Positions 45,650 to 54,647 of a stretch of 64,000 nucleotides of DNA are shown in pieces. The translations under genes and the position numbers were made by a program. The stretch lies in contig NZ_SPQQ01000003.1 of assembly GCF_004766045.1 (NCBI RefSeq), positions 124,001-188,000 of the forward strand, written 5' to 3'. Position 1 is the stretch's first letter. The number at the start of each line of letters is the position of its first letter. Under the pieces are notes generated by a model that saw only the letters and a list, made by a program, of their open reading frames with translations, made no database searches and was not told the origin of the DNA. The DNA comes from Desulfosporosinus fructosivorans. Its GTDB lineage: Bacteria > Bacillota > Desulfitobacteriia > Desulfitobacteriales > Desulfitobacteriaceae.

Positions 45650-46003
45650 GTGAATATTGCAGTTGTGGCAGATGGTGAAAGTTTGGAGAGTCAAGTATCG
45701 GAGAAATTCGAACTATGCTTGTACATGTTAATTGTTAATTTGAATGATTTAACTGTGACTATTATAAAAACAGAAGAATTATCAGGAACTTCACCTGAAG
45801 AAAATCTCGCTCGAAAAGTATTAGAATATAACTGTGAAGCTGTGATTACAGGAAATATTAATCAGACGGCATTTAATATACTTGCTGATGCTCAAGTAAC
45901 AAGATATTTTGGAGCTGGGCATTCAGTAAAGGATGCACTTGAATTATCTGAAAAAAGGTTATTGGACATAATTAAAGAAGAGTGTGAGCATCATCATCAA
46001 TAA
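45650..46003 (+). CDS. NifX/NifB-C-terminal-like protein (dinitrogenase cofactor family)
   Basis: This 117-residue protein of the dinitrogenase iron-molybdenum cofactor family begins VNIAVVADGESLESQVSEKFE and continues through a GTSPEENLARKVLE helix to AVITGNIN. It ends in a histidine-rich ECEHHHQ tail. Relatives carry or bind Fe-S or FeMo-co-like clusters; others in non-diazotrophs have unknown roles. The GTG at 45650 lies behind GGAGG. It stands alone between feo and the riboswitch that precedes the nitrogenase-like cluster, so a link to that system is possible but unproven. Confidence 0.75.
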   Translation: MNIAVVADGESLESQVSEKFELCLYMLIVNLNDLTVTIIKTEELSGTSPEENLARKVLEYNCEAVITGNINQTAFNILADAQVTRYFGAGHSVKDALELSEKRLLDIIKEECEHHHQ

Positions 46004-46537
46004 ATATTTGATTGCTATTTCTATCATCAACAATGGAGGCTTGTTGTGCCGTCCAAAATTGTGTAGAGAAAGCAAAGATTCCTATGTTTTTGTAGAAGTG
46101 CTAACATTAACAAAATAAAGTAAAAAAGGACCATGGAGGTCTGGCTTCATTGCAGAAGTCAGCTTCATGGTCTATTTTTTTACTCCAACAATGCAATGTG
46201 CTTTATATGGAGAGGGTGTCATAAACAGCGGGCGAGTGTTAGTGATGGACGCATCGCTTGTCCGGAGTGTGTGGGAAAATATGAGTCGCGAGTCTTGGTG
46301 TTAAATATATAGCAACTGGTATTCAGGAAGAGTAGGCATACCAGACATCACCTTGGCATGTTTAGAAAGGCCTATTTCGATTGGTATGTCTAAACATGTG
46401 ATTGGATAATGAGAGGATGATTTAAGTGAGAAATTTGCAAATTTTTCCTGGCGAAGAGATGAGCCTTATTCGGAAAACTGTCGACACTTGACGATACAAA
46501 GCCATTGTGATAAGTTTAATTTGAAAAATATAATAGA
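46004..46537. other. Intergenic region before riboswitch 2
   Basis: About 530 bases without a supported gene. A terminator at 46128-46182 is described separately. A weak inverted repeat (CATGTTTAGA ... TCTAAACATG) is at about 46359-46400. A 21-codon frame at 46032 (cysteine-rich, no ribosome site) is not considered real. Confidence 0.5.
46128..46182 (+). terminator. Terminator hairpin
   Basis: GGACCATG pairs with CATGGTC, with an inner GGCTTC/GAAGTC pairing, and runs into TATTTTTTT. It is about 125 bases after the nifX-like gene. Confidence 0.75.
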
Positions 46538-46697
46538 TGAGCAAACGATTTTTCTTAAGGAAAAATCATAACAGGGAAGCTGGTGTAAATCCAGCGCGGT
46601 CCCGCCACTGTAAAGGGGAGTTCGTGCCACATCCACTGAGGGGACTTGGGAAGGAGGCACTGAACGAAGAACCTGAGCCAGGAGACCTGTTTGCGCA
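46538..46697 (+). ncRNA. Cobalamin riboswitch 2
   Basis: This is nearly identical in core to riboswitch 1: ACAGGGAAGCTGGTGTAAATC, GCCACTGTAAAGGGGAG and the B12 box AGCCAGGAGACCTG at 46676-46689. The outer helix TGAGCAAA/TTTGCGCA is altered but still pairs. It precedes the Nik/Opp-type importer operon. Confidence 0.95.
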
Positions 46698-46741
46698 TAT
46701 GCTTTACTCACGGTAGATGGGTGGAGGGACTTTGTTAATTC

Positions 46742-46768
46742 GGCCCTTCAGCTTTTGGAGGGCTTTAT
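46742..46768 (+). terminator. Riboswitch 2 expression-platform terminator
   Basis: GGCCCTTC and GGAGGGCT pair around AGCTTTT, followed by TTATTT, in the same place as in riboswitch 1. Confidence 0.75.
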
Positions 46769-46803
46769 TTAATTGCTTCTTAAATTAAAGTGTCCATAAA
46801 TAA

Positions 46804-46964
46804 TTTCCCGAGGGAGATTGACCTTTTAGGTAAAAGTCTTGTTCAAGCGGGATCTGCTTTCAAAAATGCGAATGTGACTTGAAAGCGGAGGAGAACGTAG
46901 GTCCGAGACAACCACACATTACTATCGTAATGATTAGTAATGTGTGGTTGTCTCTTTATTTTTT
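46804..46964 (+). ncRNA. Unassigned structured RNA, copy B, with own terminator
   Basis: This is the counterpart of 40081-40242. The core is almost unchanged. The terminator stem (GAGACAACCACACATTACT opened at 46905) is perfectly paired and differs from copy A at several positions on both arms. Having a second terminator 140 bases after the riboswitch terminator implies a second control step before the importer operon. Confidence 0.6.
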
Positions 46965-47375
46965 CTTCGATGGCGAAAATCCCACTTTTAAAGTGAGAGT
47001 GGTACCCTTCAGTGACGAAAGTTGTTACTGGAGACTTTCGTCACTGACTTTTCCAAATAGGAACATTTAGCGCTATCCTCATGAACATAGCAGACAGCGT
47101 CAGAGCATGGCTATTGCTCGAGGAATCAGCCTAGGACCGATGTGGAAAAACTTTGTGATTCCTAACCCCTTGGAATTATTATCTGCATTGACGTTGTTTT
47201 CTTGCCGTTAATTAGGAGTGCTAGATACAGCGATGATGGGACGTTTTCTACAAGTCTGCGGTCTAAAAACAGTAAGCTAAAGATAAGTGCTTTATTCGGT
47301 CTAAGGCAGGAGTCTCGAACTGCCTGAACCGCTAAAATAAGAAGCAATAATACATATAGAGAAAGGTGGAGAAAG
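46965..47375. other. Leader region of the importer operon
   Basis: About 410 bases without a supported gene. A perfect 13-pair hairpin (CAGTGACGAAAGT and complement) at 47010-47046 is followed by ACTTTT. A CCCACTTTTAAAGTGAGAGTGG segment at 46981 faintly recalls repeat family M. An additional promoter could lie here. Confidence 0.45.
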
Positions 47376-48926
47376 ATGAAAAAGCGTTCTTATCTAGGGG
47401 TGATTATCGGACTGATCGTTTGTTTGATGGCAGCGGGGACTGGCTGTTCTTCTGAAACGACGAGCAGTAAGAACACGAAGGAGAAAAGACTCAGTTTTAT
47501 CACAGTTTGGCCTGCCAATACGATGGATCCTCAGAGGAGTCATTTTAGTTTTATATTGAACTCTGGGACCATGGAAACTCTGGTTGGACTGGATCCCAAA
47601 ACAACCCAACTTTATCCTTGGCTGGCGGAGAGCTGGAAGTCCGACGATGGTCAGCATTGGGAGTTCAAGATTCGTACAGGAGTCAAATTTCACAATGGGA
47701 AAGATATGACTCCGCTAGTGGTTAAGGATAGTCTGGAACGCTCGATTTCAGTGAATCCTGGAGTAAAGGCGTCTTTGAAGATCGCTTCTATCGAAGTGGC
47801 TGACAATACCCTGAAAATCACTACCGAAACTCCCTATCCGGCTCTTCCATCGGAATTAGTCCATTTTAATACGGTTATTATGGATGTGACTGCTTCGGAA
47901 GATAAGCCGCCTATCGGAACTGGTGCTTTTATGTTCGAAAGTTTCGATATTGCCAAAAGCGCTGAGTTGGTAAAATTCCCTGAATATTGGAATGGTGTTG
48001 CTAAGCTGGATCGGGTTTCCATGACCTTTAACGATGATGCAAATGCTCGGATGTTGGCGCTGCAATCAGGAGATGCAGATATTATTTATCGTCCGGGGCT
48101 AGATACTTTACAAACCTTGCGCGAAGATAACAAGGTTACAGTGGAAAGTTACCCGGGAAAACGGGTTTATCATTTGCTTTACAATTATGCTGGTAAAAAT
48201 CAGGACTTATGGAGTAATGAGGAATTCCGTATGGGGATGGATGCTCTGATCAATCGTCAGGAAATTGTGGATAAGGTTATGAATAAAGAGGCTGTCGTAG
48301 CTTATAATCCGTTCCCTGGCAATAATCCGTTTTCGCCTGATCCAAAAACGCACGTCTATAGTACAGAAGACGCGCTAAAACATTTCCAGGCGGCTGGTAT
48401 GACTGTACAGGATGGTAAGGTTCTTAGAAACGGTCAGCCTATTAAACTGCGGATGGCTACTTATATAGCTCGTCCCGAATTGCCGCAGATTGCCCAAATT
48501 GTTCAGGCTTCAGCCAAACAAGTGGGAATCGAAATGGAAATCCAGGTGGCTGAAAATATTGATGAATATCTGCCGCAAGGCAACTGGGATTTGGTAACCT
48601 ATTCGCTGCTCACAACTACCAGAGGGGATGGTGCTTACTTCCTGAATGGTGCTTTCTTGTCTAATGGAATGCAAAATCATGGCCGCCTGAAGGTGCCGGA
48701 ACTTGAGACATTGATAAATATTTACAATCAAACCATCGCTAAAGAAGAACGAGATCAAATGGCTAAAACAATTGCCACTATAATTGAAGACCGGGCCTAT
48801 AATGCCTATATTGCTTCGCCCTATGAAACTGCTGCTTACCGGAAAAACGTGAAAGGTTGGGTGACTCCGTCAAATGAATTTGAGTTCCAAATGGTTACAA
48901 AGGATTTGGACGTGGTTTCTGAGTAA
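47376..48926 (+). CDS. Nik/Opp-type ABC importer, substrate-binding lipoprotein
   Basis: This 516-residue SBP of the peptide/nickel/opine class has a lipoprotein signal peptide ending at the lipobox AAGTGC near residue 24. The family motif LVGLDPKT...LYPWLAESW lies near 70-85 and WEFKIRTGVKFHNGKDMT near 95. It would capture a peptide, nickel or cobalt complex, or a metallophore outside the membrane. The class spans too many ligands to name one. The ATG follows AAAGGTGGAG. The upstream cobalamin riboswitch suggests cobalt or a corrinoid-related ligand. Confidence 0.88.
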   Translation: MKKRSYLGVIIGLIVCLMAAGTGCSSETTSSKNTKEKRLSFITVWPANTMDPQRSHFSFILNSGTMETLVGLDPKTTQLYPWLAESWKSDDGQHWEFKIRTGVKFHNGKDMTPLVVKDSLERSISVNPGVKASLKIASIEVADNTLKITTETPYPALPSELVHFNTVIMDVTASEDKPPIGTGAFMFESFDIAKSAELVKFPEYWNGVAKLDRVSMTFNDDANARMLALQSGDADIIYRPGLDTLQTLREDNKVTVESYPGKRVYHLLYNYAGKNQDLWSNEEFRMGMDALINRQEIVDKVMNKEAVVAYNPFPGNNPFSPDPKTHVYSTEDALKHFQAAGMTVQDGKVLRNGQPIKLRMATYIARPELPQIAQIVQASAKQVGIEMEIQVAENIDEYLPQGNWDLVTYSLLTTTRGDGAYFLNGAFLSNGMQNHGRLKVPELETLINIYNQTIAKEERDQMAKTIATIIEDRAYNAYIASPYETAAYRKNVKGWVTPSNEFEFQMVTKDLDVVSE

Positions 48927-49866
48927 AGGGTGGCTGTTCCGTCGGTTGGGTGAAGCGATTCTTTTCTTATGGATCATTTCGCTGGTTAGCTTTGGTATTG
49001 TTCAAGTGGCACCGGGGGATGCGGCGCTGTCGCTCCTCCGGATTGATACTGTAGCGGTGACGGTCGAGCAAGTGGAAGCTTTGCGTCAGGAAATGGGCCT
49101 GAATGATCCAATCTACCAGAAGTATTTTCACTATATGAACAATCTGCTACACCTCGATCTAGGAGAATCAGTTATGACAGGACGCTCTGTAATATCTGAG
49201 CTGGCCCACGCTTTTCCTGCAACCTTTTTGCTGGCGGGCACTTCATTGGGACTGACTGTGGTTTTGGTTGCTATTTTTGGGTCTTTGGCAGCCCGCTATG
49301 CTGAGAGCTGGGTGGATAAGTTCAGCACCGGATTTTGTCTTATCGGGGCTTCAATTCCAACGTTTTGGCTAGGTTTGTTGTTGATCGATTTATTTGCTGT
49401 TCGTCTTCATTTGCTGCCTGCTGTGGGAATGGACAGCGGGAAGGGGTTGATTTTGCCGGCTCTCACTTTGGCAATTGCTATCGCACCGCCGTTTGTGAAA
49501 ATTTTTCGCAATAGCTTGATCGAGTGTGCTCGCCAGGAGTTCATCTGGGCGGCCCGCTCCCGGGGAATTTCCGAAAAGCGGATTTTTACCCGGCATATTT
49601 TAAAAGGTAGCCTGATTCCAGTAGTGACGATTTTGGGAGTCAGCCTAGGAAGCTTGCTAGGTGGCTCTGTCGTGGTCGAAGTGATTTTCGGAATACCTGG
49701 CGTGGGCAAGTTGGCGATTGAAGCGATCACCCGTCGAGATTATGCCATTGTTCAAGGGTTTGTGTTAGCGATTGGTATTTTGATCTTCCTGATTAACCTA
49801 GCAGTCGATTTATCCTACCGCTATCTGAATCCGGCAATTTCCTTGAAGGAGGCTGAACGCCGATGA
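48874..49866 (+). CDS. ABC importer permease 1 (NikB/OppB-like)
   Basis: This 330-residue membrane protein has six helices. The N-terminal VAPGDAALSLL motif (near 47) and the EAA loop near 215 (ARQEFIWAARSRGISEKRI) are typical of DppB/NikB proteins. The ATG at 48874 overlaps the binding-protein gene by 53 bases and has a weak ribosome site, so an internal start is possible. It pairs with the next permease. Confidence 0.88.
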   Translation: MNLSSKWLQRIWTWFLSKGWLFRRLGEAILFLWIISLVSFGIVQVAPGDAALSLLRIDTVAVTVEQVEALRQEMGLNDPIYQKYFHYMNNLLHLDLGESVMTGRSVISELAHAFPATFLLAGTSLGLTVVLVAIFGSLAARYAESWVDKFSTGFCLIGASIPTFWLGLLLIDLFAVRLHLLPAVGMDSGKGLILPALTLAIAIAPPFVKIFRNSLIECARQEFIWAARSRGISEKRIFTRHILKGSLIPVVTILGVSLGSLLGGSVVVEVIFGIPGVGKLAIEAITRRDYAIVQGFVLAIGILIFLINLAVDLSYRYLNPAISLKEAERR

Positions 49867-50696
49867 TGCGGAATCTTTCTTGGGGCCTTTGGCTGACGGT
49901 TATTATTCTGCTGATCATTCTGTTCGGGCCCTGGTTGGCTCCGATGGATCCTAATTTGGTTGATCTCTCCAACCGCCTTCAACCACCGAACTCGGAAAAT
50001 TGGCTGGGAACTGACCAATTGGGCAGGGATCAGCTTTCTCGTATTCTGACAGGAGGTCAGACTACTGTGGGAATTAGTTTACTGGCTTTGGCTTTGGCGA
50101 TTCTGATCGGAGTGCCGATCGGTCTATTTGCCGGTTATTTGGGGGGGCGAGTAGACTGGGTGCTCATGCGCTTGGTGGATGGGTTCATGGCCTTTCCGGA
50201 ATACATCGTCGCTATTGTTATTAGCGGCCTTTTGGGTGCGGGTTTCTTTAACCTGTTGTTCGCTATTCTCATTGTGAAATGGGTCGGCTATGCCCGATTG
50301 GTGCGCAGTGTAGCTTTTCAGGAAAAGTCCAAAGACTATCTGCTGGTCGCAAAGATTAGTGGCGCCGGTAGTTTCAGCACTCTCCGGCGACATTTGATTC
50401 CGCATGTACTTGGGCCGGTATTGGCCCTGGCGACGCTTGATGTCGGCAAAGTAATTCTGTTGGTAGCCTCCCTCTCCTATATCGGCCTTGGGGTCCAGCC
50501 ACCTACTTCGGAATGGGGATCTATGCTGAACGAGGGTCGGGCTTTTTTCTCACGGTCTTCCTACTTGATGATCGTACCTGGGGTAGCGATCTTTTTAGTG
50601 GTATTTGTGATGAATAGCTTGGGTAATCAATTGGTGGAAAAATTTGGTTCAGATCGTCAGAAGGAGGATCACCATGGAATTGTTGAAAGTCCGTGA
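49863..50696 (+). CDS. ABC importer permease 2 (NikC/OppC-like)
   Basis: This 277-residue DppC/NikC-type permease begins with a membrane helix followed by the APMDPNLVDLSNRL segment and LGTDQLGRDQLSRI near 50, the hallmark of this subunit. The EAA-type loop near 160 reads KDYLLVAKISGAGSFSTLRRHLIP. It overlaps permease 1 by four bases and the ATPase gene by 23, indicating tight coupling. Confidence 0.88.
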   Translation: MMRNLSWGLWLTVIILLIILFGPWLAPMDPNLVDLSNRLQPPNSENWLGTDQLGRDQLSRILTGGQTTVGISLLALALAILIGVPIGLFAGYLGGRVDWVLMRLVDGFMAFPEYIVAIVISGLLGAGFFNLLFAILIVKWVGYARLVRSVAFQEKSKDYLLVAKISGAGSFSTLRRHLIPHVLGPVLALATLDVGKVILLVASLSYIGLGVQPPTSEWGSMLNEGRAFFSRSSYLMIVPGVAIFLVVFVMNSLGNQLVEKFGSDRQKEDHHGIVESP

Positions 50697-51525
50697 TTTG
50701 AAAATCTTCACTCCCGATAACCGTTCTTTGGTTCATGGCCTTAATTTCTCTATTCATGCGGGTGAATGGTTTGCCTTGATCGGTGAAAGTGGCAGTGGTA
50801 AGAGCATTAGCGCCTTTGCGTTGTCAGCCCTTCTGCCAAACGGACTGCGGAGGGAAGTGCAGGAGATTCAGCTGTTGGGCAAAGATTTAAGCAAGCTTTC
50901 TGAATGGGAATTGAGAAAAATTCGTGGCACGGAGATTGCTTATGTCTTTCAGGATTATCAGAGCGCCTTTACTCCTTACTTCAGGTTAGGGAGGCAGATG
51001 GATGAAGTTATGCAGGCCCATACCGACTGGAGCAAGGGAAAAAGACAGACAAAAGCGTGGGAAGCTCTCAATGAAGTCGGGCTGGAAGGGGCGGAAGTCT
51101 ACCGGCGTTATCCGTTCCAATTGAGTGGTGGGCAGCTTCAGCGAGCCGCTTTGACTCTGGCGATGATGATGGAGCCCAAACTTCTGATTGCGGATGAGCC
51201 GACCAGTGCTCTTGATGCGATGAGTGCCAATACGGTGCTGACCCTGCTTGCCCGATTGAAAAATGAAAAAGGGTGTGCAGTGTTATTCATTACCCATGAC
51301 TTGCGGTGTGTCCGTCGCTATGCAGACCGGGTGGCCATCATGCAGAACGGTTCCATCATCGAAGCTGGGCCCAAACAGGAAGTTTTCAAAAATCCGCGCG
51401 AAGTCTATACCCAAAATCTGTTGGCTTCGGTGCCGCCGCTTTACAATCCGCCCCGGCGTCTGCCTATTTTAGGTCAAGAACCATTGGAAGAGGGTACTCT
51501 CTATGCAACTACTTCAAATGCCTAA
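50674..51525 (+). CDS. ABC importer ATPase 1 (NikD/OppD-like)
   Basis: This 283-residue ATPase has Walker A GESGSGKS near 37, the signature LSGGQLQRAA near 152 and Walker B LLIADEPTSALD near 172. The short C-terminal extension with NPREVYTQNLLASVPPL is the oligopeptide-type domain end, but the usual Fe-S cysteines of longer OppD proteins are not evident. The start ATG at 50674 follows AAGGAGG. Confidence 0.9.
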   Translation: MELLKVRDLKIFTPDNRSLVHGLNFSIHAGEWFALIGESGSGKSISAFALSALLPNGLRREVQEIQLLGKDLSKLSEWELRKIRGTEIAYVFQDYQSAFTPYFRLGRQMDEVMQAHTDWSKGKRQTKAWEALNEVGLEGAEVYRRYPFQLSGGQLQRAALTLAMMMEPKLLIADEPTSALDAMSANTVLTLLARLKNEKGCAVLFITHDLRCVRRYADRVAIMQNGSIIEAGPKQEVFKNPREVYTQNLLASVPPLYNPPRRLPILGQEPLEEGTLYATTSNA

Positions 51526-52309
51526 GCTGGAGCAGCCGGAGGTGTTGCGGCTGAAAAACATCTGGAAAACTTATCATGGTGGCCATCCGGCGGTCAAAGG
51601 GATTTCCTTCACCATTCGGCGGGGAGAATGCCTAGGGCTGGTCGGCGAAAGTGGTAGTGGCAAAAGCACGCTGGCCCGTTGCCTGCTGACCTTGGAACGG
51701 ATAGACAAAGGGGAGATTTGGCTGAACGGTCGCCCTCTGCATGAGTTGACTACTTCCCAGCTTCGCCAGGCCCGCCGAGAAATGCAGGTGGTTTTTCAAA
51801 ATCCGTCAGGTTCTTTTAATAGTAAACTGACGATTATGGATTCTCTTTTGGAACCAATTCGCTGCCAGAATAAAGGTTGTCCGAGCTTTCTAGACAGCTT
51901 AAGTACGAGTGAGTGGGAAATTGCGAGTAAATTGCTGGAAAAAGTTCACTTGCCTGCGAGCTACCTGGCCCGTTATCCTAGTGAACTTAGCGGTGGTCAA
52001 AAGCAGCGGGCCGCTATCGCCAGGGCAATCAGTGTGGAGCCTTCCCTGATCGTACTGGATGAGCCAACTGCCAGTCTGGACGTATCGATTCAGGCTAGGG
52101 TGCTGAACCTTCTGAAAGACCTTCAAGAAGAGTTGGGTCTGTCCTATCTCTTCATTTCCCATGATCTCAGTGCAGTTCACTTTATGAGCGAACTGCTGAT
52201 GGTCATGCAGCAGGGAGAGATGGTCGATGTCTGCAAAGGGAAAGAACTTTTTGCATCGAACCGGCATTCTTATACCAAACAGCTACTGGAGCTTTTTGAT
52301 GGGGACTGA
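51503..52309 (+). CDS. ABC importer ATPase 2 (NikE/OppF-like)
   Basis: This 268-residue partner ATPase has Walker A GESGSGKST near 51, signature LSGGQKQRAAIA near 165 and Walker B LIVLDEPTASLD near 187. It overlaps ATPase 1 by 23 bases. With the two permeases and the lipoprotein it completes a full importer. A 212-base gap follows before the nitrogenase-like genes, with no clear terminator, so read-through is possible. Confidence 0.9.
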   Translation: MQLLQMPKLEQPEVLRLKNIWKTYHGGHPAVKGISFTIRRGECLGLVGESGSGKSTLARCLLTLERIDKGEIWLNGRPLHELTTSQLRQARREMQVVFQNPSGSFNSKLTIMDSLLEPIRCQNKGCPSFLDSLSTSEWEIASKLLEKVHLPASYLARYPSELSGGQKQRAAIARAISVEPSLIVLDEPTASLDVSIQARVLNLLKDLQEELGLSYLFISHDLSAVHFMSELLMVMQQGEMVDVCKGKELFASNRHSYTKQLLELFDGD

Positions 52310-52521
52310 AACTAAATGCAAAATACTAGGATAACACATCAAAAAATAAGGGCAGTTTGCATTGAATAATCAAACACAATTAGCTGACCTCTTAGCACAA
52401 AAGATATTGATGCTGCGCAAATTTAGTATGCTAATTGAAAGAGCTATTTGCCAATTATTATAAGAAATAGATGCTGTAATCGACAATGTATGTAGTCTTA
52501 TGGGATTGTGAGGAAATTAAT

Positions 52522-53373
52522 ATGAAGCTACAAAAAGAGCCTGACTGCCTGAAGATAGCGTTTTATGGAAAAGGAGGCATCGGAAAATCGACCGTGGCGG
52601 CCAATATTTCGGTAGCGTTGGCAATGCAGGGGCTTAAGACATTGCATATTGGGTGCGATCCTAAGGCGGATTCCACAAGATGTCTCGTAGGGCGTAAAGT
52701 TCCCACGGTCTTGCAACAATTGCAGGCCAAACAGCTTGGTATTTCTCGGCAGGACATTGTATTTCCCGGTTTTGGTGGTGTTAACTGCATTGAAGCGGGA
52801 GGCCCCGAAGCTGGTATTGGGTGTGCTGGAAGGGGGATCATCACCATGATGGAGGAATTGAAGTATCTGGAATTATGGGATGAAGCCTGGGACACTGTTA
52901 TTTATGATGTTCTAGGGGATGTCGTATGCGGCGGCTTTTCGGTTCCCATGCGGGAAGGGTATGCCGATACCATTTATATTGTAACCTCCTCGGAATTTAT
53001 GTCAGTCTACGCGGCTAACAATATCATGAAGGCGATCAGTAGAAGCCAGGAGACAAGGCCAGTGATTCTGGGGGGATTAGTTCACAACTGCAGAAATCCC
53101 GAGTCGAGTAGGGTAGCCGTTGAGCAGTTTGCCTATTTAACGCATACGCGGGTAGTGGCTGAAGTCCCTTTCAGTCGGGAAATTGCTCTTGCGGAACTCG
53201 AAGGTAAAACGGTTTTAGAAAAGTTCCCGGATTCAGAGGTAGCTTGTTTCTTCAAAGATTTGGCGGGCGTTATCACTGAGGATCAGGTTTATAGGCCAGT
53301 AAAAGCGCTTGAAGATGATGAACTGGAGAAACTTAGTCACTACGTGCTCGATCTGGAATTGCGAAAAGGATGA
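52522..53373 (+). CDS. Nitrogenase-like reductase component (NifH/BchL/CfbC type)
   Basis: This 283-residue homodimeric-type ATPase would donate electrons to the complex encoded next. The P-loop YGKGGIGKST is at residues 15-24. The two [4Fe-4S] ligands that bridge the dimer are Cys101 (GIGCAGRG) and Cys136 (DVVCGGF), 35 residues apart as in NifH. The DVLGD switch II segment is intact. The ATG at 52522 follows GAGGAAA. True NifH is excluded by the partners. It should be compared with dark-operative protochlorophyllide reductase, CfbC and methylthio-alkane reductase components. Confidence 0.9.
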   Translation: MKLQKEPDCLKIAFYGKGGIGKSTVAANISVALAMQGLKTLHIGCDPKADSTRCLVGRKVPTVLQQLQAKQLGISRQDIVFPGFGGVNCIEAGGPEAGIGCAGRGIITMMEELKYLELWDEAWDTVIYDVLGDVVCGGFSVPMREGYADTIYIVTSSEFMSVYAANNIMKAISRSQETRPVILGGLVHNCRNPESSRVAVEQFAYLTHTRVVAEVPFSREIALAELEGKTVLEKFPDSEVACFFKDLAGVITEDQVYRPVKALEDDELEKLSHYVLDLELRKG

Positions 53374-54647
53374 GAGACGGGTCGCGGAAATTGGAGGAAA
53401 TAGAATTGTCTTGCACGGGATATATCAAAACGAGTAGCGGAGAAGGAAAGATTAAGCTAGCGGATATCTCAGACAAAATGCCACTCAATAGTTTCTTTGA
53501 TAGGGGTATAGAAGATGATGATTGTGGGGAACTGGTCAATTTGGCCTTATGTGTGCCGGGCATCGATGTCGTGGCAGTAGGTCCCTCATCCTGCTCCAGA
53601 GTGTTATATTTCAGGGCCGCCCAAAAGGGTTTAGACGAAAGGTTATTTCTGTTTCCGGTCTCCAGCAAAGAGTTTACTACCGGGAATCATCTGAAAACCT
53701 TGGAGGAGGAGCTAGAAGGCCTTGTGAGTTCGCGACGGTCAAAAGCGATCATCGTTTATATTACTTGTGCCGATATTCTGACAGGTACTGAGTTTGTGAG
53801 CATAACTAAACGAATCGAAAAACAATATGGGATATCGATAAGGGTATTTGAGCGGGGGCCACTTTCCAGGAGAAGGACACTTCCTAAAGAACGACTAGCT
53901 AATATTTTTATCGATTTGCTGCAAAGGAGTGTCCTACAAGAGAGGAGAGGCCATATTAATTTGTTAGGCGATGCAGGGAAACTGCCTAAGGATTCTGGGC
54001 TGAGACAAATACTGAAGACCTATCCTACTGAGAAAATACGAGAATTTGCCGCGTTGAACTCCTACGAAGAATTTGAGGACCTGGCTAATGGAACGTTGAA
54101 CATCGCCTTGGATCCCTTCGGTTATGATTTAGCGGTGCGCATGCAGGAAAAATGGGACACCCCTTTCATCTACTTACCCGCCCGCTACAATATGAAAGAG
54201 ATTAAGCATAATTATGCGGCATTGATGGAGGGGTTGCAGGTCACCTGGGATTATAGCCAGGATGCTAAAGAGTACCACCGAGTTAGGGCAGAAGTGGCTG
54301 GGGCGTTGGCTGGTAAACGAATTGCGGTTGGGATTGGGTCTAGGTCTTTCGAGTTGGCTTATGCGCTGGAGTTGATGGGACTCCTTGTTTCTGCAATATT
54401 TGTCGAAAAAGTCAACGAAGCAGATATGACGTATATTCCTATGCTCTCCACCATGGGGAGTCAGGCGGAAGTTTATTTGGTTTCCAACATCACAGTTGAA
54501 ACTCAGCTGGGTGAGTTTGAAGGAATAAATATCGCGCTTGGTAAAAAAGCAGCGTTTTATTGTCTGAAAGCCAAAGAACTATTGGTGAGTTCCGACTATC
54601 AATTCGGATATGAGGGGATTATGAAAATTTTGGAGGGCCTGCAATGA
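53370..54647 (+). CDS. Nitrogenase-like component 1, alpha-type subunit (NifD-like)
   Basis: This 425-residue protein of the nitrogenase component-1 superfamily starts in an ATGA overlap with the reductase gene. Candidate ligands for a bridging [4Fe-4S] or P-cluster-like centre are Cys52 or Cys61, Cys75 (VGPSSCSR) and Cys133 (YITCADILTG), in the order and roughly the spacing of NifD Cys62/88/154. I cannot find equivalents of the FeMo-cofactor ligands (NifD Cys275, His442). It is also shorter than NifD (about 490). It is therefore a nitrogenase-like reductase, not a nitrogenase. The substrate is unknown. Confidence 0.85.
   Translation: MRDGSRKLEEIELSCTGYIKTSSGEGKIKLADISDKMPLNSFFDRGIEDDDCGELVNLALCVPGIDVVAVGPSSCSRVLYFRAAQKGLDERLFLFPVSSKEFTTGNHLKTLEEELEGLVSSRRSKAIIVYITCADILTGTEFVSITKRIEKQYGISIRVFERGPLSRRRTLPKERLANIFIDLLQRSVLQERRGHINLLGDAGKLPKDSGLRQILKTYPTEKIREFAALNSYEEFEDLANGTLNIALDPFGYDLAVRMQEKWDTPFIYLPARYNMKEIKHNYAALMEGLQVTWDYSQDAKEYHRVRAEVAGALAGKRIAVGIGSRSFELAYALELMGLLVSAIFVEKVNEADMTYIPMLSTMGSQAEVYLVSNITVETQLGEFEGINIALGKKAAFYCLKAKELLVSSDYQFGYEGIMKILEGLQ

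Noticed and set aside
46032..46094. 21-codon cysteine-rich frame (MEACCAVQNCVEKAK)
   Set aside because: No ribosome site and no recognised family.
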